Below are positions 7,031 through 15,582 of a DNA stretch of 59,536 bases, piece after piece. This stretch comes from JAIOTG01 sp964644045. Lineage in GTDB: Bacteria; Patescibacteriota; Patescibacteriia; Patescibacteriales; JAGXOH01. The stretch lies in contig CAZXUK010000005.1 in assembly GCA_964644045.1 (NCBI GenBank), positions 1 to 59,536 on the forward strand, given 5' to 3'. Under the pieces are notes generated by a model. The model had not been told where the DNA came from. It searched no databases and saw only the letters and a program-made list of their open reading frames with translations. The translations under genes were made by a program, and so were the position numbers. Each line of letters opens with the position of its first letter. The first letter of the stretch is position 1.

Positions 7031-8134
7031 ATGTTGTCTAAAAGAATAAAAAGAATAGAAGAATCGGGGATTAGAAAAATTTTCGAATTGGCAGCCGGAA
7101 AACAGGGGGAGTTTTATGATTTTTCTATCGGCCAGCCCCATTTTAAAACTCCGGATAAACTAAAAAAAGCTCTGGCTCAAGCCGCCGAGGATAATTATAA
7201 TCGCTATACTCCGACCGCGGGTTTGCCGGAGCTAAAAGAAAAAATAGCTTCAAAACTAAAAAATAAGAACAATATTGAGACCGAAGCGGATAATATAATT
7301 GTTACTAGCGGTGTGAGCGGGGGGATTTTTTTAAGTTTTTCTTCTCTTTTGGAGTCGGGGGATGAAGTTATTTTGCCCGACCCTTATTTTGTTTTATATA
7401 AGCAAATGCTTGATTTTTTGGGGGTTAAAACTGTTTTTTGGGACACTTATCCAGATTTTCATCTTAATGGAAAGAAATTGGAGAAATTAATTACTTCCAA
7501 AACTAAGGCCATAATTTTAAATTCTCCCAATAATCCCACCGGTATGGTTTATAGTAGAGAAGAGTTGAAAAAAGTGGCGGAGATAGCTCAAAAAAGGGGG
7601 TTGTATATTTTTTCCGATGAAGTTTATGAACAATTTGATTATGAGGGAAAATTTTTTAGTATTGGCTCTATTTATGATAAAACCATAACTTTGAACGGAT
7701 TTGCCAAGAGCCATTTGATCACGGGATGGAGAGTAGGTTATGTGAGTGCCCCCAAAGAAATAATTGAAGCTATGAATAAGCTGCAACAATATACTTTTGT
7801 TTGCGCTTCTTCGGTGGCCCAGCAGGCCCTGAATTTGGCATGGGAAGTGGATTTATCAGATTATGTTGATGAATATAGAAAGAATCGTGATTTTGTGATC
7901 TCCAATTTAAATTCGGCTTATGAGTTTTGTAATACTGAAGGAAGTTATTATTTTTTTCTGAAAAATCCGAGAGAAAAAAAAGATTTTGTCTCTGAATTGA
8001 TTGAACATAAAGTTTTGGTGGTCCCGGGAAGAGTTTTTTCTCAAAAAAAAGGATACTTCCGTTTTTCCTTGGCCGTAGACTTAAAAACCTTAAAAAAGGG
8101 GATTGAAATTTTAAATAAAGTGGCAAAAAAATGA
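7031..8134 (+). CDS. Class I/II PLP aminotransferase, probably aromatic amino acid
   Basis: A 367-residue fold-type I aminotransferase. The PLP-stacking and NSPNNPTG motif lies near residue 165, SDEVYEQFDY near 198 and the Schiff-base lysine in GFAKSHLITGWR near 227. Given its position directly after pheA and tyrA-chorismate mutase it most probably transaminates phenylpyruvate and 4-hydroxyphenylpyruvate to Phe and Tyr, although related enzymes use aspartate or alanine. It ends in TGA and shares a bidirectional terminator with the convergent rpmA. A second aminotransferase of the same fold lies at 12850-14046. Confidence 0.88.
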   Translation: MLSKRIKRIEESGIRKIFELAAGKQGEFYDFSIGQPHFKTPDKLKKALAQAAEDNYNRYTPTAGLPELKEKIASKLKNKNNIETEADNIIVTSGVSGGIFLSFSSLLESGDEVILPDPYFVLYKQMLDFLGVKTVFWDTYPDFHLNGKKLEKLITSKTKAIILNSPNNPTGMVYSREELKKVAEIAQKRGLYIFSDEVYEQFDYEGKFFSIGSIYDKTITLNGFAKSHLITGWRVGYVSAPKEIIEAMNKLQQYTFVCASSVAQQALNLAWEVDLSDYVDEYRKNRDFVISNLNSAYEFCNTEGSYYFFLKNPREKKDFVSELIEHKVLVVPGRVFSQKKGYFRFSLAVDLKTLKKGIEILNKVAKK

Positions 8135-8141
8135 TCTGAAC

Positions 8142-8180
8142 AATAAAAATCACCCCTGTTTATTAGGGGCGATTTTTATT
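8142..8180. terminator. Bidirectional terminator between aminotransferase and rpmA
   Basis: A 16-bp stem (8142-8157 with 8165-8180, one mismatch) with A-rich left and T-rich right flanks, so it serves transcripts from both sides. It overlaps the stop codon of rpmA at 8176-8178. Confidence 0.85.
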
Positions 8181-8472
8181 TTTTTGTTTTTGTCTCCTGA
8201 GGAATTATGTTTACTGTTTTGGTGGATTTTATTTGGTTGTTGAATTTTTTTAATTTTTTGGTGGTGAATTCCACTAAGCCATTAGCTTTGGCGAATAAAG
8301 TATCATCTTTGCCTTTACCCACATTGACTCCGGGGTGAAATTTGGTTCCGCGTTGTCTAACAATAATAGCTCCGGTCTTGGCAAATTGCCCACCTGATAG
8401 TTTTATTCCCAGTCTTTTTCCCGCAGAATCACGTACATTGGCCGTGGATCCGCCTGCTTTTTTGTGTGCCAT
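8176..8472 (-). CDS. rpmA: Ribosomal protein bL27
   Basis: A 98-residue bL27, slightly longer than usual because of a lysine-rich tail. The N terminus MAHKKAGGST matches the uncleaved form that reaches the peptidyl-transferase centre, followed by GKRLGIK, IIVRQRG and the FHPGVNVGKGKDDTLFA block. In most bacteria rpmA follows rplU (bL21) in one operon; here it stands alone under its own consensus promoter. Confidence 0.97.
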   Translation of the reverse strand: MAHKKAGGSTANVRDSAGKRLGIKLSGGQFAKTGAIIVRQRGTKFHPGVNVGKGKDDTLFAKANGLVEFTTKKLKKFNNQIKSTKTVNIIPQETKTKK

Positions 8473-8570
8473 ATATTTGTTTGCTCTTTAATGAACTCCC
8501 AAACCATTTAAGAGCATTATTTACTTTTAAAAGAAAAAATAAATTCCGCTTAAACGGATTCTTTATTCTT

Positions 8571-8599
8571 ATAATAACAAACCCCCCATATTGTGTCAA
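8571..8599 (-). promoter_or_regulatory. Strong promoter of rpmA
   Basis: On the minus strand TTGACA (8594-8599), a 17-nt spacer and TATTAT (8571-8576). The leader of about 90 nt contains a small inverted repeat around 8543-8560 whose purpose is unclear. Confidence 0.85.
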
Positions 8600-8619
8600 T
8601 AGAAAAAATATGCTATAAT
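8591..8619 (+). promoter_or_regulatory. Divergent promoter of the M23 peptidase gene
   Basis: TTGTGT (8591-8596), 17-nt spacer, and an extended -10 TG-C-TATAAT ending at 8619. The -35 box overlaps the -35 box of the rpmA promoter on the other strand, so only one polymerase can bind at a time. The leader 8627-8761 (about 135 nt) is AT-rich and holds no ORF or known riboswitch that I can recognise. Confidence 0.65.
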
Positions 8620-8761
8620 ATAAATATAATGTAAATTAAAGAGTATATTTGATTAAACAGTGAGACACAACAGTAAAAACAAATCAGTGATTTCGGTATA
8701 TTTTAAATTTAAAAAGTAACAAAAAAGAAAAAACCTAATTTTTATTTAATTTTCGCTAAAT

Positions 8762-9991
8762 ATGAAGAAAAATATTAAAATTTGTTTGTTTTTGCTATTA
8801 TTTTTAGCTTTGATTTTTAATGGTGAAATAGGAGCAAAAGGTGAAACAGAACAAAACAATAAGGAGGTTAAGTTTTTAAACAATGAAATAGACTCCAAAA
8901 AGGAAAAAATAGAAGAAATAAAAGAAAGGAGAGAGGAATACAGCCAAAAAATAAGAAACTTGCAGAGCGAACAAGCCAGTTTAAAAAACCAATTGTCTAT
9001 CCTGGACAATCGTTTAGCTCAAATCGAGCTTGATATAGAGGACACTAAGGCCAAAATCAATAAAATTAATCTGGAAATAAGGAAAGTTAATTTTGAGATT
9101 AAAACCAAAAAAAAGGAAATAGAGAAGGAAAAAAACCATATATCCGATATCCTTAATTTGATGTACAAACAAAATCAAGCGGACACCTTAGAGGTTCTTT
9201 TAATGAATGATTCTTTGTCCGAATTTTTAAATAAGTTAAAATATTTGGAAGATGTGAACCAAGAAATGGAAGACAGTGTTAAAGATTTAAAAAAATATAA
9301 AAAGAAATTAGAAGAAAATAAAGTTTCTTTAAAAGAAAAAAATGAAGAATTGGTAAGTTTAAAAGAAGATTTGGAAGCCAAGAAAAAGGAGTTTGAAAAT
9401 CAAAAGGAAACCAAATCTTATATTTTGGAAAAAACCAAAAATTCCGAATCTCAATATCAAAGTTTGTTGGTTCAGGCCAAAAAAGAAAGAGAGCAAATTT
9501 CTCAAGAAATTGTGGGTTTGGAAAAGAAGGTTCGAAAGAAAATGGAGGAGCTTTCCCCGGAGAAAGTCGACTTGAATAGCGATGGATTGATTTGGCCGAT
9601 TTCCAACCGAAGCATAACCGCTTATTTTCATGATCCGGAATATCCTTTTAGATATTTATTCGAGCATCCGGCCATAGACATATCAACGGGGCAGGGGACT
9701 TCTGTTCGTTCAGCCGCTTCAGGGTATGTGGCTCGGGTCAAATTTACTCCCGGAGATTCCTCATATGGCTATATTATGGTGATTCACGGGGATGGTCTGG
9801 CCACGGTTTACGGGCATATTTCCAAACCCTTGGTATCAGAGGAGGAGTATGTAACCCAAGGCCAGCCCGTAGCCCTGAGCGGGGGAATGCCGGGAACTCC
9901 CGGAGCCGGATACTTGACCACCGGTCCTCATTTGCATTTTGAAGTGAGGTTGAACGGAATTCCCAATAATCCTCTTAATTATTTGCCTTAG
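8762..9991 (+). CDS. Secreted coiled-coil M23 murein endopeptidase (EnvC/NlpD-like)
   Basis: A 409-residue exported protein. Residues 1-25 are a signal peptide, about 30-270 form long coiled coils (heptad Lys/Glu/Leu), and from about 295 on comes an M23 (LytM) domain with HPAIDIS near 302 and GPHLHFEV near 389, which supply the zinc ligands H-x3-D and H-x-H. It would cut peptidoglycan cross-bridges or activate amidases at division, the role of EnvC-type proteins. All zinc ligands are present, so unlike E. coli EnvC it may itself be active. Its 3' end overlaps the convergent xer gene by 17 nt. Confidence 0.92.
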   Translation: MKKNIKICLFLLLFLALIFNGEIGAKGETEQNNKEVKFLNNEIDSKKEKIEEIKERREEYSQKIRNLQSEQASLKNQLSILDNRLAQIELDIEDTKAKINKINLEIRKVNFEIKTKKKEIEKEKNHISDILNLMYKQNQADTLEVLLMNDSLSEFLNKLKYLEDVNQEMEDSVKDLKKYKKKLEENKVSLKEKNEELVSLKEDLEAKKKEFENQKETKSYILEKTKNSESQYQSLLVQAKKEREQISQEIVGLEKKVRKKMEELSPEKVDLNSDGLIWPISNRSITAYFHDPEYPFRYLFEHPAIDISTGQGTSVRSAASGYVARVKFTPGDSSYGYIMVIHGDGLATVYGHISKPLVSEEEYVTQGQPVALSGGMPGTPGAGYLTTGPHLHFEVRLNGIPNNPLNYLP

Positions 9992-10955
9992 AATCCTTAT
10001 TTTTAATTTTTTTGCCTCCGTGGAGCTTGCGATGAGTTTCACGGAGTTTTTTATTGGTTACATGAGTATAAATTTGAGTGGTGGAAATATTTTGATGTCC
10101 TAGGAATTCTTGAACCAACCTCAGATCCGCTCCTTCGCTTAGAAGATCGGTGGCAAAGGAATGTCGCAAAGAGTGGGGAGTGATAGCGGTGGATAATCCG
10201 GCTATTTTTACATATTTTTTGACAATAGTTTCCACACTTTTGGCGGTTAAGCGTCGGCTTTCCCCGGTTTTTTCAATTCCCGGTTTATAATTAATAAACA
10301 AGGCCTTATCCACATCTTTTCTTTTTTCCAAATAATTGCGAAGAGCGTTTACGGCTCTTTCGGAGAAATAAACCGTTCTAATTCTATTTCCTTTTCCGAT
10401 TATGCTTATCTCCAAGTCTTTTGTATCCTTCTTTATTTTAATTTGCTCCCGATCCAAAGAGATCAGTTCCGAAACCCGCAAACCGGTGGAGAATAACGTT
10501 TCTAATACGGCTTTGTCTCTTAATCCGATAATTTGGCTAACTTCAGGAGTATTTAACAGTCTCTCAATTTGATCTAATTTTAAGTAAATTATTTCTTTAT
10601 CAGATTTGTCCTTGGCCAATTTTATTTTAGTAGGGGAGAGGGAGGATATATTTTTTTCCACAAAAAAATCCAAGAGACTTCGGAGGGCGATCAAATAGTA
10701 ATTTTGCGTGCTTTTTTTGAGTGTTTTTTTGCTTTTGGGATCTATATACCTGGAGAGAAAAAGACGATATTTCCAGATATGGTCGGGATTTAAATCTTTG
10801 GGAGTTAAAGAGGAAAGATTATTATTTTTTAGCCATTTAAAAAATTTGACCAAAAAGCGCGCGTAGTTTTCCTGAGTTTTGGCGGACAAACCTTTTTCGA
10901 TCTCCAAATAATCCAAAAAATCACTTAAATATTTGTTTATTGGTTTTTGGGCCAT
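9975..10955 (-). CDS. xerD: Tyrosine recombinase XerC/XerD-like
   Basis: A 326-residue tyrosine recombinase with an N-terminal SAM-like core-binding domain (residues about 5-105) and a C-terminal catalytic domain. The catalytic set is complete: Arg160 in STGLRVSEL, Lys188 in GKGN, His261 and Arg264 in PHSLRHSF, His287 in FLGHQ and Tyr296 in TQIYTHV. Length and motifs fit the housekeeping XerC/D that resolve chromosome dimers at dif with FtsK. I see no attachment site, excisionase or cargo genes, so a phage integrase role is unlikely. Confidence 0.9.
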   Translation of the reverse strand: MAQKPINKYLSDFLDYLEIEKGLSAKTQENYARFLVKFFKWLKNNNLSSLTPKDLNPDHIWKYRLFLSRYIDPKSKKTLKKSTQNYYLIALRSLLDFFVEKNISSLSPTKIKLAKDKSDKEIIYLKLDQIERLLNTPEVSQIIGLRDKAVLETLFSTGLRVSELISLDREQIKIKKDTKDLEISIIGKGNRIRTVYFSERAVNALRNYLEKRKDVDKALFINYKPGIEKTGESRRLTAKSVETIVKKYVKIAGLSTAITPHSLRHSFATDLLSEGADLRLVQEFLGHQNISTTQIYTHVTNKKLRETHRKLHGGKKIKNKDSKANN

Positions 10956-11065
10956 ATTTTTTATTGGTTTTATTTTTTATATTGAGCTTGGTAATGCTTG
11001 GGCTACTCCGGGGGAGATAATTAATAATACTTCGTATAATGTAGATTAATTAACCTTATATCTAT

Positions 11066-11094
11066 ATTTTAGCCCAAAATAGCCGAATATGCAA
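11066..11094 (-). promoter_or_regulatory. Promoter of xer
   Basis: On the minus strand TTGCAT (11089-11094), 17-nt spacer, TAAAAT (11066-11071). It leaves a leader of about 105 nt before the xer ATG at 10955; the interval contains two CCAAGC copies but no ORF. Confidence 0.5.
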
Positions 11095-11106
11095 CAGTTT
11101 GGAGGT

Positions 11107-11250
11107 CTATCCGGTTATGGTTAATCCGAATAATTTTATTTGAGGCATAAACAACAGCAATATTTTTAGGAATAATAAAAAGAACCCGATAATTATCAAG
11201 CAAAAAATTGCTACCGCCAAAAAAAATATTACTTTGAAAAAAATCTCCAT
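11107..11250 (-). CDS. Small hydrophobic membrane protein, 47 residues
   Basis: An ATG at 11250, six bases after the stop of the FtsQ-like gene, opens a 47-codon frame ending in TAG at 11107. It starts MEIFFKVIFFLAV and is almost wholly one hydrophobic helix pair, with a polar tail PQIKLFGLTITG. Close spacing to the divisome-type gene upstream suggests co-transcription. There is no clear ribosome-binding site, so it could be a chance frame. Confidence 0.45.
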   Translation of the reverse strand: MEIFFKVIFFLAVAIFCLIIIGFFLLFLKILLLFMPQIKLFGLTITG

Positions 11251-11256
11251 ATTGTT

Positions 11257-12117
11257 TTATTTATAAAAAATTCGATCTCCGTATTCCAAGGTTATATATT
11301 GTTTATTATTGAATTCTGCTCCCAGTTTGTTTTTTACAAGCAGTAATTTTTCAACTTGTTTTTCAGGGGTTTCTTCTCCGCTAAAATATATAATCGGCCC
11401 CGATTTTAATTTCATTTTAATCAAATTTGATTTTAAATCGGTTTGATATTCTTGATCCAGGATAAATTTGTCTATTTTAAATTTATCCTCTTTTTTTATT
11501 AAAGTCTTTAAGGACTGGATATAATCCAAATAATTTGAATTTAGCTTAACTTCGCTTTTATTTTTAGAGGTTATTTCGCCCTGGTCTTCAATTAAGGGGA
11601 AATCGTCAAAATCACTTTTATCTTTAATTTTTTTTGATTTTCCTATTATATAGTTGTTTTTATCTACTTGGTAATATTTATTTCCCTGTTTTAGAATATA
11701 GGCGCAGGTGTTTTCGGTGATTTTTATTCTCAGTTTGTCGGGCAAATTTTTATTAATTTCAATATTTTGGAAATGATATTTATCTTTTATTTTTTCAGAT
11801 AATTTTTCAGAATTTAAAAAAAGTATATTATGTTTCGGGATGAAAAGAAGTTTTTTTCCTTGTAAAAAATTATGACTCATATCCAATATTTCCGTTTCCG
11901 GGATCCGGTTTAATCCGGAGGTTTTTATGTTTTTAATATGCCAAAAGTCGCAAAACAGCAAGAACCACCCCAGAAAGATGAAAATTAAAAAAAATAAAAC
12001 AAAAAAAGAGAATAATTTTATTTTTTTGACCCTGTTTTCCTTTTTTTTTCGTCTGCTTTTGGGTCGAAAAGGATTTTTTAGGTTTTTTTGATGATAATCA
12101 AAATTTTTTTTGGCCAT
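11257..12117 (-). CDS. ftsQ: FtsQ/DivIB-like POTRA-domain division protein
   Basis: A 286-residue protein with a highly basic cytoplasmic tail (residues 1-33), one membrane helix (about 34-55), then a POTRA-like segment (FWHIKNIKTSGLNRIPETEIL ... LPDKLRIKITE, residues about 57-130) and a C-terminal domain. This order is that of FtsQ/DivIB, which links early and late divisome proteins on the outer face of the membrane. Sequence identity to model proteins is low, so the call rests on architecture and the POTRA pattern. It overlaps the MurF-like gene by 20 nt, which fits the usual mur-fts association. Confidence 0.75.
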   Translation of the reverse strand: MAKKNFDYHQKNLKNPFRPKSRRKKKENRVKKIKLFSFFVLFFLIFIFLGWFLLFCDFWHIKNIKTSGLNRIPETEILDMSHNFLQGKKLLFIPKHNILFLNSEKLSEKIKDKYHFQNIEINKNLPDKLRIKITENTCAYILKQGNKYYQVDKNNYIIGKSKKIKDKSDFDDFPLIEDQGEITSKNKSEVKLNSNYLDYIQSLKTLIKKEDKFKIDKFILDQEYQTDLKSNLIKMKLKSGPIIYFSGEETPEKQVEKLLLVKNKLGAEFNNKQYITLEYGDRIFYK

Positions 12118-12844
12118 TAAAATAATCTTTAATAATGAAAGAAATCGTGTGAGCGTGAATATGGTGTTTTCCGAATTTGTTTAGCTCTATATCTCGATTC
12201 TTCTTTTTGTTTTTTAGGATAAAAGTTTGTCCTTTTTTTTCTTTTTTTATGTCCTTTATTTTATAATCAGAATCGTCTTTTTCTCCAAATTTTATAATTT
12301 TGGCTTGAGCGCGGGAAGCTAATTCCCTGACTCGGTTATTGTCATTATTTAGAATAAGCAGGTTTGAAGTTTTGGCGGCTAACAAGGCAAATTCTTTTAC
12401 CATTTCATTCATATCATTATAGCCCTCTAAATATCTTTGAGTTATATTGGTAACAATAGAAATCCGGGGTTTGACCAAACTCAAAAGGTATTTCATATCC
12501 CCGGCATCAGAGGTTCCCAGCTCCAAAATTAAACAAGAAGGGAAATTTTTTTGAAAAATCTTTAAGGGAGCTTTAAAAATTACAGGTAGCCATTTCCGGT
12601 ATTCATTATAGCCGCTGGGCAAATAAAGAATTGCCAGGGGTAAGCCGATCTCAGTATTAAAATTTTTAGGATTTGCCCTTACCTTTAAATCCTTTTTTTC
12701 CAGAGTTTTCTTAATTTCTTTTTTAACAAAAGATTTGTTAGTGCTTCCGGCAACAGCAACAATAGTCGGGCGATGAACCAATAGGGCCAATTTGGTGATA
12801 TATTTTAGATAATATTTTAATAAAATTTTAAATATTTTTTTCAT
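12098..12844 (-). CDS. Short Mur-ligase central-domain protein (MurF-like)
   Basis: A 248-residue protein that matches only the ATP-binding central domain of Mur ligases. VAVAGSTNKSF stands where MurF has its GSxGKT P-loop; the Lys and hydroxyl residue are kept but the preceding Gly is Asn. Further family features are FNTEIGLPLAIL, LILELGTSDAGDM, VTNITQRYLEGYN and LILNNDNNRV. The N-terminal UDP-substrate domain and the C-terminal peptide-binding domain of MurF (total about 450) are missing. It may not add a peptide to UDP-MurNAc by itself. ATG 12844 follows the aminotransferase stop by five bases. Confidence 0.7.
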   Translation of the reverse strand: MKKIFKILLKYYLKYITKLALLVHRPTIVAVAGSTNKSFVKKEIKKTLEKKDLKVRANPKNFNTEIGLPLAILYLPSGYNEYRKWLPVIFKAPLKIFQKNFPSCLILELGTSDAGDMKYLLSLVKPRISIVTNITQRYLEGYNDMNEMVKEFALLAAKTSNLLILNNDNNRVRELASRAQAKIIKFGEKDDSDYKIKDIKKEKKGQTFILKNKKKNRDIELNKFGKHHIHAHTISFIIKDYFNGQKKF

Positions 12845-12849
12845 ATTTA

Positions 12850-14046
12850 TTAGCAATTTTTAAAAAGTTTTTCCAGTCTCCGGAAAGCTTCTTCAATATT
12901 TTCTTTTTCCCGGCCAAAACTCAATCGAAGATGCCCTTCGCCATTAGGGCCAAAGGCCATTCCCGGAACCGTGGCTACTTGCGCTTTTTCCAAAAGCCAC
13001 AGAGCGAATTTCCAAGAATCCACTCTCCCCTGCTCGGTGATTAAATTTTTATCTATTTTTTGTGCTAATTTTGGCGATATCCCAGGAAAAACATAATAAG
13101 AGCTGTCAGGTGTTACAAAGTCAAAAATTTTGCTTAAATTAGCCAATTTTTTACATATTAAATTCCTTCTTTCCAAGTATTTTTTCTTAAAATTCTTAAT
13201 ATCCTTTTTCCCCGCCTCCAAAGCCCCGAGGGCGGCATATTGTGATATTACCGGAGCGCAAGTTACCAAACTGTCATGGACTTTGGTTATTTCTTTAACA
13301 TTTTGTTCATCGCTGTGCAAGTAAGCTATTCTCCAGCCGGTCATGGCATAGGCCTTGGAAAAAGAGAATATTCTAATCACTCTTTTTCTAAGTTCGGGAA
13401 TTTCCGCCAGAGAAAAAAAATTTTTTTCGTCATATATAAAATCCTTATAAACCTCGTCCGAAATCAAAAATAAATCGTTTTTCTCCGCCAGTTCAGCCAA
13501 TTTAAGAAGTTGTGTTCGGTCATAAATTGTGCCTGTGGGGTTGTTGGGGTTGCAGTAGAAAATCGCTTTGGTTTTGGAGGTAATGGCTTGTTTATATTTT
13601 TCTATCTCAAAAGCCCATCCTTTTTCCTTGTTCAAGGGTACAAAGACGGGCCGGCAGCCGGATAATTTGATCACCTCTCGGTAACTGGTATAGGTGGGTT
13701 CGGGAATAATTATTTCATCGCCTGGTTTGGTTATGGCCATTATAGAGGCGGTTATTCCTTCTATGGAGCCGGCGGTGATCAAAATTTCTTTTTCCCAGTC
13801 ATAAAACATTCCTTCTGTTTCCAATGATTCTTCAACCATTTCCCGAAGTTCGGGCAAACCCGGAGATAGTGAGTATTTGGCCACCACTCCCCTTTTTAGT
13901 GCTCTTTCCACCCGTCGTTTGATAAATTCCGGAGTGTCGAAATTGGGAATACCTTGCGCCAAAGAAACGGCATCCGGATATTTGGAGGCCTCCAGCTCCA
14001 TTTGTTTGATTATAGACAGCCTAAGATCTTGAGTGCGCTCAAACAT
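12850..14046 (-). CDS. Class I PLP aminotransferase (aspartate aminotransferase type)
   Basis: A 398-residue fold-type I aminotransferase: SLAQGIPNFDTP near residue 28, CNPNNPTGTIYD near 167, SDEVYKDFIYD near 196 and the PLP lysine in FSFSKAYAMTGWR near 234. It resembles the AspC/archaeal aspartate aminotransferase group, which uses glutamate and oxaloacetate or aromatic keto acids. It follows serS by eight bases and precedes the MurF-like gene by five, so it belongs to the serS operon. The exact substrate cannot be read from sequence. Confidence 0.88.
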   Translation of the reverse strand: MFERTQDLRLSIIKQMELEASKYPDAVSLAQGIPNFDTPEFIKRRVERALKRGVVAKYSLSPGLPELREMVEESLETEGMFYDWEKEILITAGSIEGITASIMAITKPGDEIIIPEPTYTSYREVIKLSGCRPVFVPLNKEKGWAFEIEKYKQAITSKTKAIFYCNPNNPTGTIYDRTQLLKLAELAEKNDLFLISDEVYKDFIYDEKNFFSLAEIPELRKRVIRIFSFSKAYAMTGWRIAYLHSDEQNVKEITKVHDSLVTCAPVISQYAALGALEAGKKDIKNFKKKYLERRNLICKKLANLSKIFDFVTPDSSYYVFPGISPKLAQKIDKNLITEQGRVDSWKFALWLLEKAQVATVPGMAFGPNGEGHLRLSFGREKENIEEAFRRLEKLFKNC

Positions 14047-14054
14047 AGAATAAT

Positions 14055-15371
14055 TTATTTTTTTTCAATTTTTTTCGGCTGACCGGGCATATATTTACTT
14101 AAGACCTCTGGAATAACCACACTGCCGTCTTTTTGTTGAAAGTTTTCCAATATTGCGATCAAGGGTCTAACCGTGGCCAGGGCGGTATTGTTAAGCATAT
14201 AAACATATTTCTTTTCCCCTCCTTTTGCGTGGTATTTTACATTTAGGCGACGGGCTTGCCAGTCCAGAAAATTGGAAGCGGATCCTGTCTCACCCCAGTC
14301 ATCCCGGCTGGGCATCCAGGCCTCTAAATCAAACATTTTATATTTGCCGGCAGCCATATCTCCGGTACACATCTGCAAGACTCGGTAAGGGAGACCTATT
14401 TCTTCATGTAGCTCTTTGGCTATTTCTATAAGCATTTTATGCATTTTGTCAGACTCATCTACATCAGCCCGCGTTATACAAACTTGTTCCACTTTCATAA
14501 ATTCATGCACTCGGTAAAGACCTTTTGTATCTTTTCCGTAAGAGCCTATTTCACTTCTATAGCATTGAGAAAAACCACAAATTTTTAAAGGCAGATCAGT
14601 TTCATCCAAGGTTTCGCCTGCGTAATAAGCCAAAAGAGATGGTTCTGCCGTGCCAACTAAGAATTTATTTTCTTTGTTTTTTTTACCGTCAGCCTCTACC
14701 TCATCATTGGCGATTTTGTAAATTTCATCTACTTCCGGATTAAAAGTTTTGCCGGCAAAATAACCTGTACCGAAAAGCGCGAATTCTCTTACAAGGGTTG
14801 GCGGAAGCATGGGTGTAAAACCCTTAGAAATTAATTTTTCCAAGGCATACATCATTAAGGCCAAAGCAAGTGTTGTCCCTTCATTTTTTAAATAATAACC
14901 CCTGTATCCGGACACTTTCACTCCCCTCTCGATGTCGATTATATCCAGATTTTTACCAAGTTCGATATGGTTTTTGGGCGTAAAATCAAATTGAGGTTTT
15001 TTTCCATGCTCCTCAATCGGAACATTTTCACTGTCATCTTTCCCGATTGGAGTGTCCTCGGAAGTTATAATCGGTACTTTAACCATTAAATCTTCAAACT
15101 TTTGTTCGTTTTTTTTGAACTTTTCCTCAAGTTCAGCGATTTGTTTTTTTAATTTTTTCCCCTCCTCGATCTGTTTATCTGTGGGCCTGCCGCCGTTACC
15201 TGAACCGGCAAGTTCGTTTCTCTTTGTTCTAAGTTCGTTAATTTCGGTTTGTAATTTTCTTCTTTCTTCATCAAACTTAAGAAGTTTATCGATGTCAACT
15301 TCAATATTTTTATTTTTAGCCGCCTCTTTGATTTTTTTCGCGTTTTCGCGGATGTATCTTATGTCAAGCAT
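14055..15371 (-). CDS. serS: Seryl-tRNA synthetase
   Basis: A 438-residue class II synthetase that charges tRNA-Ser. The N-terminal long antiparallel coiled coil that grips the tRNA long arm spans about residues 30-110. Motif 2 is seen in FSQCYRSEIGS and KGLYRVHEFMKVEQ; motif 3 lies near the end in the region of NNTALATVRPLIAILEN. The segment TGSASNFLDWQARR corresponds to the family's SSxSNxxDFQARR. It is the first gene of a minus-strand operon running to about 11107. Confidence 0.96.
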   Translation of the reverse strand: MLDIRYIRENAKKIKEAAKNKNIEVDIDKLLKFDEERRKLQTEINELRTKRNELAGSGNGGRPTDKQIEEGKKLKKQIAELEEKFKKNEQKFEDLMVKVPIITSEDTPIGKDDSENVPIEEHGKKPQFDFTPKNHIELGKNLDIIDIERGVKVSGYRGYYLKNEGTTLALALMMYALEKLISKGFTPMLPPTLVREFALFGTGYFAGKTFNPEVDEIYKIANDEVEADGKKNKENKFLVGTAEPSLLAYYAGETLDETDLPLKICGFSQCYRSEIGSYGKDTKGLYRVHEFMKVEQVCITRADVDESDKMHKMLIEIAKELHEEIGLPYRVLQMCTGDMAAGKYKMFDLEAWMPSRDDWGETGSASNFLDWQARRLNVKYHAKGGEKKYVYMLNNTALATVRPLIAILENFQQKDGSVVIPEVLSKYMPGQPKKIEKK

Positions 15372-15381
15372 AGTTAATTAG

Positions 15382-15582
15382 AATTATGAATTATGAAGAA
15401 TGAATTAAGAATGATTAATTTACAAAAAGATTAACCCCGCAAGGGGGAGGAAAATTTGGAATATTTGATTTTAAATTTTATATTAATCATTTTGATTTTA
15501 CTATAATATCATTTAAAGCTTTTATTTTCCACCTCTTTTCGGTTTGTTTTCTATTGATTTGTGAGAAAAGACCGAAAATATT
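15382..15582. other. Gene-free interval between NUDIX and serS
   Basis: About 200 nt without an ORF. It contains a GATATTATAG -10-like stretch on the minus strand near 15507-15512 without a good -35, a CCCC/GGGG mini-hairpin at 15435-15446, short repeated GAATTATGAA/GAATGAATT units at 15380-15415 and an imperfect hairpin at about 15535-15577. I see no T-box features (no AGGGTGGNACCGCG-type terminator) for serS. Confidence 0.4.

Noticed and set aside
8627..8761. Riboswitch in the leader of the M23 peptidase gene
   Set aside because: The leader is long enough, but I cannot see the conserved core of the c-di-AMP or other wall-linked riboswitches, and no terminator hairpin precedes the gene.
9975..10955. 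Xer-type recombinase as marker of an integrated element
   Set aside because: Neighbouring genes are housekeeping, no tRNA, attachment repeats or phage genes are visible, and the protein fits chromosomal XerC/D.
15382..15582. T-box riboswitch upstream of serS
   Set aside because: Synthetase leaders often have one, but the conserved T-box sequence and the paired terminator/antiterminator are not present.
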